From Cyclospora cayetanensis (taxonomy: Eukaryota; Apicomplexa; Conoidasida; Eucoccidiorida; Eimeriidae): a DNA stretch of 20,693 nucleotides. The first letter of the stretch is position 1. Each line of letters opens with the position of its first letter. The stretch is taken from contig NW_020312277.1 of assembly GCF_002999335.1 (NCBI RefSeq), forward strand, positions 1-20,693, in the 5' to 3' direction. A model generated the notes under the pieces. The model did no database searches. It saw only the letters and a program-made list of their open reading frames with translations, and was not told the DNA's origin. The position numbers were made by a program, and so were the translations under genes. Below are positions 1 through 10,200 of this stretch, in pieces.

Positions 1-640
1 ACACGGGTCAACAGTTTACTCGACATCTGGTTTTATCGATTTTTTCGCAAATCCCTACTCACTATGATGAAAGGCACAAAATGGTGTCTCCAGTAACACT
101 TGCAGACTCAAGTATATATGCCGTTGTACTTAGTAACGCCACCGTAAAACTACAACAGTGGCCTAACAGGCTTTTAACCAGCCTGTAAACGAGGGCTTGG
201 TGACAATATACAAGAACAACGGCTCTGCATCAAGCCGAACCTTTCGAAACCAACTACAGCACTTACAACGTGCACGTCAGTCATTGCGGTACAAGCAGCG
301 GTGTGTAACGGCACGCAGGTATCGTTTTGTCATTAGAAAATTGAGTTTCTGAGATTCTATCGTTCGGTTGCAGGATTGGGCTCAATCGAGATATTCGAAG
401 AAATCTAGGCACGGCACTCAATCTCATGCACCCGCACCGACACAATGAAACTCTCTCGGGTTTACGTGATTGCTGAAACTCCGTTCAGGGATGTCCTCAA
501 AATACTGCTCTTCGAATATGTATATTCGAGAAAATACAATCTGTGTCCTGGACAGAGGAGGCTGATGCCGCTGCAAGGGCGCCTATTGGCCGCCTTGCAT
601 CCCCCCACTACCCGTGATGCTCTATCGTGGAAGCTGCTCT
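1..640 (+). pseudogene. Reverse transcriptase remnant (left)
   Basis: The remnant starts around the palm segment that in Ty3 elements reads D-hydrophobic-x-SGYxQIP; here a readable TSGFIDF and QIP appear near 24-60. A degraded version of the MPFGLxNAP motif lies at about 115-140, seen as VVLSNAT. The catalytic YxDD box falls at 209-220 but reads Tyr-Lys-Asn-Asn, so both metal-binding aspartates are lost. The following helix with a QHLQ-like pattern lies at about 255-300. The RT/RNase H connection, with a WTEEADAA-like segment, lies at about 550-580. Frameshifts and stops separate these blocks. It cannot encode an active enzyme. Confidence 0.8.
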
Positions 641-689
641 CCCCGAACAATCGATGCTAATATCCTGGTGACGGATGCCATCTACTGTG

Positions 690-1362
690 TGCAGGCCCTG
701 GGCTCTTCAAAGCATCAAAATCGCGTTCCGAGCAGCGGCATCCAGTGAAGGAGAAGGCATTCTATTCGTCAGGTTGGAGTGTAAAAACGCGCCAACGCCC
801 TGCATCTGGGTGCCACTTTGCTGTCCAGTCAGATCACCAATCTTTAATCTACTTCGGAAAGTAATTCTAGGACTTTAGTACCTTTGAAGTGGTTTGCTGG
901 CCTCAGTGTTTCCTACAATACGCCTTTACGGTGAATTGTACTAAGGGTATCACCAACGTGGTCGCTGACGCGTTCGAGAGACGCCCCAGCGATGCACTTT
1001 TGTGCAGCGCAAGCGCGCTTACTTGTAATGACTTGCGGTTTGTATGGCGACAGTGTGAGTTGCACGCTTTGAATATCATACATCTTCTACTATTTTTGCC
1101 AAAATCCAGATTGGCCTAGAAAATTTGATACACTCCCTTATTAAGGACAACCTGCTGTGGCTCATATCAAAAGGGGGACTTGGTCGCCTGTACATTCCGA
1201 CTTTGCTCCGCAGTGCCGCTTGCGCGAAGCACATGATCATGTTTTCTTAGGCCATTGTTGGATTCACTCCACAGTGCAATAGCTCTCACTGTCCTCTTGC
1301 TGGCCTGCGTTCGTCTTGCGGCAGGGAAGAATGTGCTGCCATGGCCAGCTTGCCCACAAATC
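690..1362 (+). pseudogene. RNase H and integrase zinc-finger remnant (left)
   Basis: From about 735 the reading RHPVKEKAFYSS corresponds to the conserved Ty3/gypsy RNase H segment before the W-x-L-KKWRHY block, and a QSDHQSL segment near 825-845 keeps the conserved Asp. At 940-985 the reading TNVVADAFERRPSD is the hallmark end of Ty3/gypsy RNase H (N-VVADALSRRP). After a spacer with several frame changes, about 1130-1362 matches the integrase N-terminal region by comparison with the better preserved right copy, including the IPTLLRSAA stretch and the CPLAGLRS stretch near 1290-1315. Homology to the right copy ends at about 1362, before the catalytic core. Confidence 0.8.
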
Positions 1363-4200
1363 AATGATTTGTGTCACTCTATCAATGTTCCTTAGTTATT
1401 CACTGACTTTGCGGCGCGCACAAGTAACCCGTGTGACGGCTGAGCATCATTGTGAAGCGTAGAGCTACTGGAAACTACCACCTTTGAGCAAACCGTCCCC
1501 AGACGCGCACAGGGCCATCACAGAACATAACAATAGCTAAACAAAGTGAAAACAAAATTTGACTCCCAGGTATACACGCAAGCGCGACGGGAGAAGCAAA
1601 ACCAATCGTAGCGAGCTGTCAACTGAAATGAGGAAGGAAGAGCCAGCTCCAGTGGTTCGCAAAGAATCAGTTGCGAGCTTCTTTCCCTGTGGAAGCGTCT
1701 GAGGCCATTCGATATATAACACTAGTCGTGGAAGCTATTCCTCGCGTTCCTTGGTAGTCCTTTCCCAGAGCATGCTCTTCCTAGAGTAGCTACGTTCATC
1801 TACCAGTATTGCTTTGAAAGTTTCTGCTTGCTATGAAACGTTGATTATTATGCTTGTTACGTTGCTTTTTGCAGTCATTTTAATGTACAGACAGTCAAGG
1901 CTAGTTGGTGCTAGAGTCTTCCTTACGTCTCTTGTGGGGCCATGGAACAGGCTATGCTGCAAGCACAGGCTCCACGTGCATGGAGAAATTCTTGTCAGGC
2001 GCGGTGGCACTGCTGAAATAGTGTGCATGCTGACTCCTTCTACACATTTTACTTGTCTTCTGTTTTCTCGTAGCTGGCGCCTCGCACATTTTAGCGCTCG
2101 AAAGACAGCGAGCAGTTGCGCTGCCACGGTAGTGTGTTTCGGTCCCTCATTCGCTGTTGGCTAGCGTGTGAGTCTTTCACTCTGTTAGCTTACTCTCTTG
2201 CAGTTTACTCGCACGTTGCCTTTTCCATGTGCATGCATTTCTGCCTGCCCGAGGAGAGGCGATTGGGCGAAAACTCTTTTGTTTTCCTGCGTGCAGTTGG
2301 TCTCAGCATACAGGTAAGGAACACGAAGGGGTGTGCTTTGAAATGGGGGAAGGGATAGACGTGTCCGGATAAGTTGCGCTCTGAAACTTTTTACATACTA
2401 CGCTAGTCTTATATTTAACAACGGATTAGTTAGGATTTGAGTTGCTGGTTTGCCTCCTCGTTTTTTCCATTGAGGGTAGAGCAGTATCCGGTCAATCCTA
2501 GGAATTGCACTCGTGTGCGTATTTGATACATTTCATGTACAGCGTTTTGTGAATGCGTGGACTGCATTGAGGATGCAGCAACGCACACCTTAAGCGGCCT
2601 TCTCCCCTTCTTTGAGAAACTCTGAGGAGGGCTGGAGGGGTAGAGGCGGGAGGTCTTCCGGAAAAAATTTCAAAACTTTCTTTAAAATTTTTATTCGACC
2701 TGGAGTTATGCATACTCCTACCAAAGTCGTAGATGGAGAGTTACACACCAGGAACTCTCCAGCCACAGTCGCACACTGGAGCGCGCAGAGGAACACTTCA
2801 CGTCCAGTCATGCAGTACAGAGGAGCGAACTGGCACCACTCTGCAAGGACTGCATATGTGAACAGCTAAATTAACATTCACTGCTCTTAGCTACGTCGTT
2901 TCGAACCAGAACTTGCCACCGAAAGCACCCAAATCAACTGAGCCGCCAAAACAGCTGCGCTGCGACAAATAGGGAATTAGAACATCCATAGCAGACGATA
3001 ACTAGCCGACAATTCTCCAATGATTACAATTACTGTTGGATGGGCTGGCTAAACGCTGCTCGCCCCGCTGCTCTACACGAGCAGTCCAAAGCGATAACTC
3101 GAAGCAGGGGGGTGCGATGAGTTGGCATACATCCTTGCAGCGCCGGCCAAACACTGCGCTGCAAGACAAATAAACACGAATTGATCGCGCATACAATAAA
3201 GTGAGAAGTTTTGCTCCATTGTTGAACGGGGAAGCAGTATTTATCGTCGGGGTCTACGAGAGTTCCTCAGGCCTGTCGCCCAGGAAGGCTCTGCCGCCCC
3301 TTCGAAATAAGTGGAAGCCTTTGCAAATAGCAAAAAGAAGGCCGACTGGGTGCCCGTAGGCCCCTAATTCTTGCATGGAATTAAAACTGCGAAAGTTTAA
3401 CAAGGCCGTTGTGCGGCAAGAAGTCGCTCCGGGTGCATTACTGAGGCTGCAATTCTTACTGCTGGAGAAACGCGCATGAGACTGGGAACGCCTATTCAAG
3501 CAACCGCCGAGCGGCTGCGGCCTTGCCTGCTACTCTTAGTGTTTGTTTCTGCCTCCACTCTCCGCCCCTGTATTTTTATAGCTTGGGCTCTATGTGCCAA
3601 GCGCTTTTATGGCATGCAGCTTTAATTAGAGCGCGGGGTTGTTGCGCCTGCTGTGGCCGCTTCTGTTGCTGCAGCAGCCTTCGCGTGAGGCACGCGGTCT
3701 GCATGATAGGGGGGTTCTCCGCATAAGGGGGGCGCTTTCCGTCTGGCTTTTTTTCGTCGAGTTTCGTGTGCATGAGTCTCTTCGCCGCGATGCTGAGGAC
3801 GTAGACAGAGTAGCTAGCAAGGCAGCAGAAACGAGTCCTGCCTTTCCAGCAGCCACGCGACATTGTTTGCGATCCCATTGCATACCACTCTCATACCACG
3901 CGTGACACCCTACAGCTTTAAAGGCATTTTCGGAGCGCAACACAGCATTATTGGCTTATTAGCTACGGATAGGACGCTGTTTTCTACGTATTTGCAGGGT
4001 GCTGCGCTTCTGCCGAAGCAGCAGCTCTGCTGGCACCTGCTGCGCTTCTGCCGAAGCACGAGCTCTGGCCCCTGCTGCGCTTGCCTGCTCCAGCGAACCA
4101 GTAAACGGAATTTGCTGGTGCTGCAGCCAACGCAGATAGGGACCCGCAGACATGTCTCCAGCAGCACTTGATCCAGCAGCAGTGCTAGACAAGAGTCGAA
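1363..4200. other. Intergenic region without a supportable gene
   Basis: About 2.8 kb lies between the retroelement remnant and the start of the KH gene. Short open frames occur on both strands, but none shows a family motif, consistent codon bias or a plausible exon chain. The frame at 1814-2164 has a hydrophobic stretch near its start, begins only at TTG, and is not supported. The part up to about 3500 is repeat-poor; from about 3640 CAG/CTG triplets and Arg/Ala-rich frames appear, as in the gene that follows. A 20-bp direct repeat occurs at 4001-4020 and 4039-4058. The stretch just before 4201 is the presumed 5' UTR and promoter of the KH gene, but I cannot point to a specific promoter element. 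Confidence 0.5.
4001..4058. repeat. 20-bp direct repeat, two copies
   Basis: The 20-base unit starting GCTGCGCTTC occurs at 4001-4020 and again at 4039-4058, 38 bases apart, with a shorter partial copy near 4072. It lies in the presumed 5' flank or UTR of the gene that starts at 4201. No function can be read from it. Confidence 0.7.
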
Positions 4201-7200
4201 ATGAACTGCTCCAAAAAGAAGGCCAGAGCTGCGGCGAAGGGCGGTAGCAGTGGGGAGGTGTGCCTCGCCGGCGCCGATTCCGCTCAAGGCGTCAAGGCCA
4301 GTCTTGGGGCAGCAGCAGCTGCAGAAGAGCCTGTACATACAGCGGGAAAATCAGCGGCTGCAGGGGAGGCAAGGCCCTCCTTGAACACCCCAGGAGAGGC
4401 GCAGAACAAGCAATCTGACAAAAAGAAGAAGCGCAAACGGAAGCCGAAGGAGTCGAGTCACCAGCAAGAAGATCGGTTGCAGCAGCAGCAGAAGGAAGAG
4501 GAAGAAGAGAGACAGCGGCAGCTGCAGCAGCAGCAGAAGGAAGAGGAAGAAGAGAGACAACGGCAGTTGCAGCAACAGCAGAAGGAAGAGGAAGAAGAGA
4601 GACAACGGCAGTTGCAGCAACAGCAGAAGGAAGAGGAAGAAGAGAGGCAACGGCAGTTGCAGCAACAGCAGAAGGAAGAGGAAGAAGAGAGGCAACGGCA
4701 GTTGCAGCAGCAGCAGAAGGAAGAGGAAGAAGAGAGGCAACGGCAGTTGCAGCAACAGCAGAAGGAAGAGGAAGAAGAGAGACAGCGGCAGTTGCAGCAA
4801 CAGCAGAAGGAAGAGGAAGAAGAGAGACAGCGGCAGTTGCAGCAGCAGCAACAACAGCAGAAGGAAGAGGAAGAAGAGCGAACGGAGGGCAGTGCTGAAG
4901 AGGCGGAGGGAGAGGGTGCTGAGGAGAGCAGTGGTGGCAGCAGCAGCGGCGACGAAGACGAAGAAGAACAAGAAACTGACGAGGAAGGCACAGAAGGAAG
5001 CGGCAGTGAAAAGGACGGTGGAGAGGAGGAAGAGACGAAACAAGACGCCGCGTCAACGGCAACGGCTGCCGAGCCTTCTGATGCGGCTGCAGGAAATCAG
5101 CAGGAAGAGGGGGGGCACAGCAGTGAGAGCGAGCAGGAGGAAGAGGAGAGCAGCGAGAGCGAGGAAAGCGGAGATGAGGTGGCAACGGATAGCGAAAAGG
5201 AGGCTGCAGCGGCAGGAGGCACCAATCCATCGGAGGGAGGGCAAGTTGAGGGAGGAGCAGCTTGCAAATCGAGTGGTGTCTCCAGCGGGGAGTCAGAGCC
5301 TGGCGAAGAGGAATGCAAAGATGCACGGACAGGGAAGGAGTCAGCAGCACGCCGTCTGATTACAGTGGGGGCTTGCCGCGTGGAGCCTGTTCTTGCATCG
5401 GCAGCAGTGGCGGCAGCAGCTGGCAGGAAGGGACCTTTGTGCTGTTTTGCGTTGGAAACAGTGCCAGAGAGTTGCTGCACAGTATTGCCCAGTGGAGAAG
5501 TCGTGGAAACGGCTGTGCAGCGCGACGTGCTGGCGGTTTGCTGCGGGCAGGCAGCCGCTGTGCAGCTCACGCCTTCCGACGCTTCAGCGCTTGTTGCACC
5601 AGGAAACGAGCCAAGCATGCTTGTGAAGACCATCGAAATGGTGTCTGGGTGCACTGCGCGTCTTGACCAGTCTTCAAGTAGGAAGAGGATCGATTTTTTG
5701 TGCTTGGCGAGGCCCTTCATGCGACTTTTTAGGGAAAAAGGCTGGGGGAGGGGGTGTATTGAGGTGCAGAGGTTTTGAAGTGTCGAAGTGCTGCAGTTCA
5801 CGCGGTGTAGCCTTTTTGCTTGCTTTTTGAGGTGTTGAAGTGTTACAGTTCCCGCTGTGCTGCTTTTAATTTGCTTTATGAGGTGTTGAAGTGTTGCAGT
5901 TCCCGCTGTGCTGCTTTTAATTTGCTTTATGAGGTGTTGAAGTGTTGCCGTGCTGCAGTTCCCGCTGTGCTGCTTTTAATTTGCTTTATGAGGTGTTGCC
6001 GTGTTGCAGTTCCCGCTGTGCTGCTTTTAATTTGCTTTATGAGGTGTTGAAGTGTTGCCGTGTTGCAGTTCCCGCTGTGCTGCTTTTCTTGTGCTTGCTG
6101 AGCTGTCTCGGTTGCTGCTGCTTTCTGAGCTGCTGAGCTACAGGCGCGTGCCGCGCTGCGTGTTGTCTTTCCGCGGTGCTCTGCTATTATGAACAAGTGG
6201 CTTCGTGTGCCTTTTGCTGCCTCGCATGTCTCTGGCACGTGTTGTTTGTGCGTCTTTGGACCCGGCTGCATGCGCTGTGGCGTGTGTGCTTGTGCTGCGG
6301 TGCAGCTCGAAGGCTCCAGTTCAACGGCCAGAGAGATCAGTTGGAGAGGGCGTTGTTGTTGTTGCGTCTCGTGCTGCAGCAGCGCCACGGACCTCTCGTG
6401 TGGGCCCTTCCGCGCACTGTAAGTTGGTGTGTGTTGTGTTGCTGCTCCTGGTGCCTGCGTTGCTGCTGCATGCTGTTTGCGGGCAGGGGGAGAGAGAGGG
6501 GCTGCTCCTGTTGGCGTATGCGGTCGAAAGAACAGCGGCCGCTGCTGTAAAAATGCCTCTTGTGCGCGCTTTTGGAGGAGGGAAAGCGGGCACCTGCAGC
6601 ATCTTTCGTCCTTCTTCGCCGCAGGAGTTTCTGGAGCAGCCAAAGCAGCGGCTCTCGCTCGCGCATGCATATACATATATGTGTATGTGTGTGGCTTCCT
6701 GTGGCTGCAGTCTGCTGCTCCTCGGCGCGATCTAACGGTCCTTTTGGTGCCGTCATCCGTAGCACAGTATTCCACGGTGAGGGGGGCCCTAAGACGGGCA
6801 TCTGTCCAGTGGCGAATCATGGCGTTCGTGCTGGCGTCTGATGCGCCCCCCGTGCTGCAGCAGCAACAGCAACAGCTGACTCGGAAAGCGGAGGAAGGCG
6901 AGGAGGCGCAGGCAGGAGCGGGAGGTGCTTCTGCAAAGGCGGCACGTCCTGTGGAGTACAGACAGCTCCTCATATTCGGAGAGCCGTAAGCCTGCGCCTG
7001 TTGCCGGAACTGCTGCACCTGCTGCTGCTGTTGTTTTGCATGCATGTTGCTGTTGGTCCCCCTTCCGGTTGGAGGCTTCCTTTTGTTGCGGCCTTCCTTT
7101 CGGGCTGCTGCTGAAGCCGATATCGGTTGAGGATGCTGTTGCTGCGAGGTGCTGCAGTCTGCAGCGCTTGGGGGCGGCCTTGTCAGTGATGAACACCCTA

Positions 7201-10200
7201 GAGATGCAAGAAGAAGGACTGTACAGCAAGCCGCTCGGCGAGTGCTTGGAAGCCGCAGCAGCGGCAGCGGCGGCGGCACCTTCGCAGCTCCAGCGGCAGT
7301 CGGAGGAGGGCGTTTCGAAGGACGGGAGAAGCAGCGAAGCGCGGAAGGGCCCTCCCCCCGAATTCGCGTTCCTCCTGCAGTGCAGTCTGGAGGAGGTTCA
7401 GCACCGCTCTTTCAGACCGTTTTTTCACCCGGCAAGGCTCCAGCCAGGCTCTGCCAGCAGCACCAGCAGCGCTGCCAACAAGAGCGCCGATGCCGGCAGC
7501 CTGCCTGCTGCTGCAAATGCGCTTCGGCCGCAGCAGCCGCGGCAGCTGGTGCTGCTGCATGAGAGTCGTGATCCGCTGCTCGTCAGCTTCCTCCGCCTGC
7601 CGGGGGGAATCGCCTTGGGATCGCAGGGGGCCCCTGGGGCCCCTGCAGTCCGTCCGGGGCTCAAGGAAGGCGCAGTGAAGCGGAGACTGACGCGAGCAGC
7701 GGGGGCCCCCATCGAGTTTTGGGGCCCCTACGCCGTGGTGGGCGGATCGCTGCGAGACAGGAGAAGGCTGAGAGACTTCTTGCGGCTGCTCTTGCGGGCC
7801 GAAAAGGGTCTGAAAATGCCGAGTCTCACGGAGAGGTACGCCACGCGCAGGCGACGAGACGACCACACGAGAGTGTAGAATTCGTTGCGCAGCCTCACAA
7901 AAATTCTGCGTCAGTGAGGCGCTTTAGGAGGTTCGCGCGAGAAGCCACACCAGCAGGAGTGCTGCAAACCAACAGCTTCTTCGCCTCTGCCCTTGAGTAG
8001 CTCCGGGTTTTTCTTCCCGCCTGCCTCTGTGTGTGCATGCTCGCTCCCCTCCCCCCGCTCTCTGCCGATCTGCTCTTGCTCCGCCTCTCAGCTGTGTGCT
8101 GTGAGTCTTCACTTTGCGCTCTTGCCCCTTGCCTTGTAGGGAGGACGCGCTGCAGCTGTCTGTACCGTCTGCTGCCCTGTGGGGCCGTGGACTGGTGGTG
8201 CATCGCTTGCTGAGGGATATCTCGCTGGAAACAGGAACCCTGTGTCTCATCGAAGGGGAGTTGTGAGGCTTCACGAGGCGCTTCTGCCCTTCTCCCTCCC
8301 CCCCGCTTTTCCCTTCTGTCCTTGGGTGCCGTTGCCTCTTGCGCTGTTGCTGTGCTTGCTGTCTTCTGACCTGTTATTTACGCATGCTGCCTCCAGCTGC
8401 ACTGTTACGCATGCTGCCTCCAGCTGCACTGTTACGCGTGCCGCCTCCTGCTGCACTGTTACGCATGCTGCCTCCTGCTGCACTGTTACGCATGCCGCCT
8501 CCTGCTGCACTGTTACGCATGCTGCCTCCTGCTGCACTGTTACGCATGCCGCCTCCTGCTGCACTGTTACGCATGCTGCCTCTCGCTGCACTGTCACGCA
8601 TGCTGCCTCCTTTTTTTACACGTCTCGCGTCGCATGTGTGGAGCACCGCCCTATTTTATCGGCTCCCATTGGTTGGAGACAAACATATGTAGACGTATAT
8701 AGGTTTGTCTCTTCTTGCGCACTGCATTTGCACCGCGCTGCTCCGCTGTGTACTGTGCTTCAAGAGTCAGACTTTGGCTTGGCGGTCCTCCTCTCTGCTG
8801 CCGCATGACAGGAGGCGTCTGTTGATATTGGTGCTTCCCCGCGTCTCTTTCCTCCGTTTGGGCATGTTTTGTTGGTTCTGCTGCGTCGCCTTGTTGCGAC
8901 GTAGGAAGCGTATTCACATGAGCCCTCCAGAGTGCATGATAACCTTCCTCAACGCCAAACCTGAGGGGCGTCATGTGGCAGCCCACCTTCTGTTCTCCCA
9001 CCTCTGTCTGGCGCCTCCCCCAGGGGCCCCTCTGCTCCCGCTGCTTTTACCGGGGGCCCTGGGGGCCCCTGCATTAGCCGTGCCACAGGTGCCCCCCTCC
9101 AAGAGACATCGATCCGCAGACGCGGCAGCTCTTCCTCAAGGCAGCATGCGTTCGAAGCCTGCGCCTCATTGCGAGGCCCCCCTGAGGGTTGCGCAAGGGG
9201 GGGGCATGCAGTCCGCTCCAGAGCATGCACAGGCGCTTCCCCCTCCGCCGCCTTCACGTGGCGGGTAAGTCGAGGGCCCTTTGGAGTTGCTGTGTCACCT
9301 TTTGGGCTGTCGCTGTCTGTGCGCCTTCGGCAGAAAGCTGTCGGCTGCGAGCAGGGAGGGAGCGACGGTGCGTAGAGGCTATTTCGAACGGGGGCATGCC
9401 GTGCCGCGCGCGCCGAATGCTGCTGGTGCGGGTGCGAGGATTTCCGCTTGACTGCAGGCAACAGAGGGCGGGTACTCTGCGACACATGCCTCCTCCAGGC
9501 ATAATCCCTAGGAGATCCGTCCTCTCCCCGCGGGAAGAGGCCTCTGGTGGCAGCTGGCAGCAGGGAGGGCATGCGCAAGCAGCAGCGAGGACGCACCTTG
9601 TTGGTGGACTGACAGCGCACGAGGTGTACGAGTCGCCTCTGCCTCCCCAGCAGCAGCCAGGTCGGGGCCCCCACCCCGCCGCCCCCGTGGGGGCCCCCCA
9701 GGCTTGGGGGCCCCACGGCGGGCAGCAGCCCAGTGCGACACGGCGAGAGACAGAGTTACTCCATCAGGCTGCTCCAAGTCCGTTCGAAGGGAAGGCTCAC
9801 GGAAGGCAGGATCAGCCTCTGTGGAATCCGCAAGGCGCTGCCAGCGTGCCGCTTGAGGAGGGGCCCCTGGGACTGCACCAGCAGCCGCAGCAGCAGCAGT
9901 GGCAGCAGCAGCAACAGCAACAGTGGCAACAGCCACAGCAGCCACGGCAGCAGCAGTGGCAGCAGCAGCAACAGCAACAGTGGCAGCAGCAGCAGCAATG
10001 GCCCCAGGAGCAGCGGCAACACTGGTCTCAACAGCAAAGCCAATGGAAACATCAGGAGCAACAACAGCTGCAACAACAACAGCTGCAACAGCAACAGCTG
10101 CAACAGCAACAACTGCAACAGCAACAGCTGCAACAGCAACAACTGCAACAGCAACAACTGCAACAACAACAGCTGCAACAACAACAGCTGCAACAACAAC

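Larger units (their letters stand above)
1..1362 (+). mobile_element. Decayed Ty3/gypsy (chromovirus-type) retrotransposon pol fragment, left copy
   Basis: This stretch keeps the order of a Ty3/gypsy pol polyprotein on the + strand: the middle of reverse transcriptase, RNase H, then the start of integrase. Matches are spread over all three frames with many stops, so nothing full length can be made. It is homologous over nearly its whole length to the reverse complement of 19340-20693, forming one arm of an inverted repeat. Homology stops at about 1362, just after the integrase zinc-finger region. No LTR, primer-binding site or gag is visible. The 5' part of pol is missing because the window starts inside RT. 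Chromoviruses of this type are known from Eimeria genomes. The assignment to Ty3/gypsy is strong; the chromovirus subtype is inferred from the host, since I see no chromodomain. Confidence 0.88.

Noticed and set aside
1814..2164. Small frame with a hydrophobic segment, possible membrane protein
   Set aside because: It starts at TTG, has no homology I recognise, and no coding bias or splice context.
4292..5350. Long antisense frames of 352, 230 and 177 residues across the first exon of the KH gene
   Set aside because: They are Leu/Pro, Leu/Phe and Ser/Cys shadows of the CAG/GAA-type repeat on the opposite strand.
5678..5778. Read-through end of the first exon giving a separate 525-residue protein
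   Set aside because: The last 34 residues resemble nothing, run into the minisatellite, and splicing at 5678 to 6306 restores a KH domain in phase.
6819..6821. ATG at 6819 as the start of a separate gene
   Set aside because: It lies in the middle of a KH-like domain whose first strand (VLLVPSS) is encoded upstream in the same frame and is reached by a phase-0 acceptor at 6711.
5927..7279. 450-residue antisense frame
   Set aside because: Low-complexity Ala/Gln/Arg composition, covers the minisatellite and spliced exons of the KH gene, and has no domain.
8375..8610. Possible CRISPR array
   Set aside because: Units are directly adjacent with no unique spacers, and the context is eukaryotic. 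The same applies to 5770-6095.
8179..8808. 209-residue frame with THAASCCTV repeats and its antisense partners
   Set aside because: Produced by the 27-bp intronic minisatellite; lies between well-supported splice sites.
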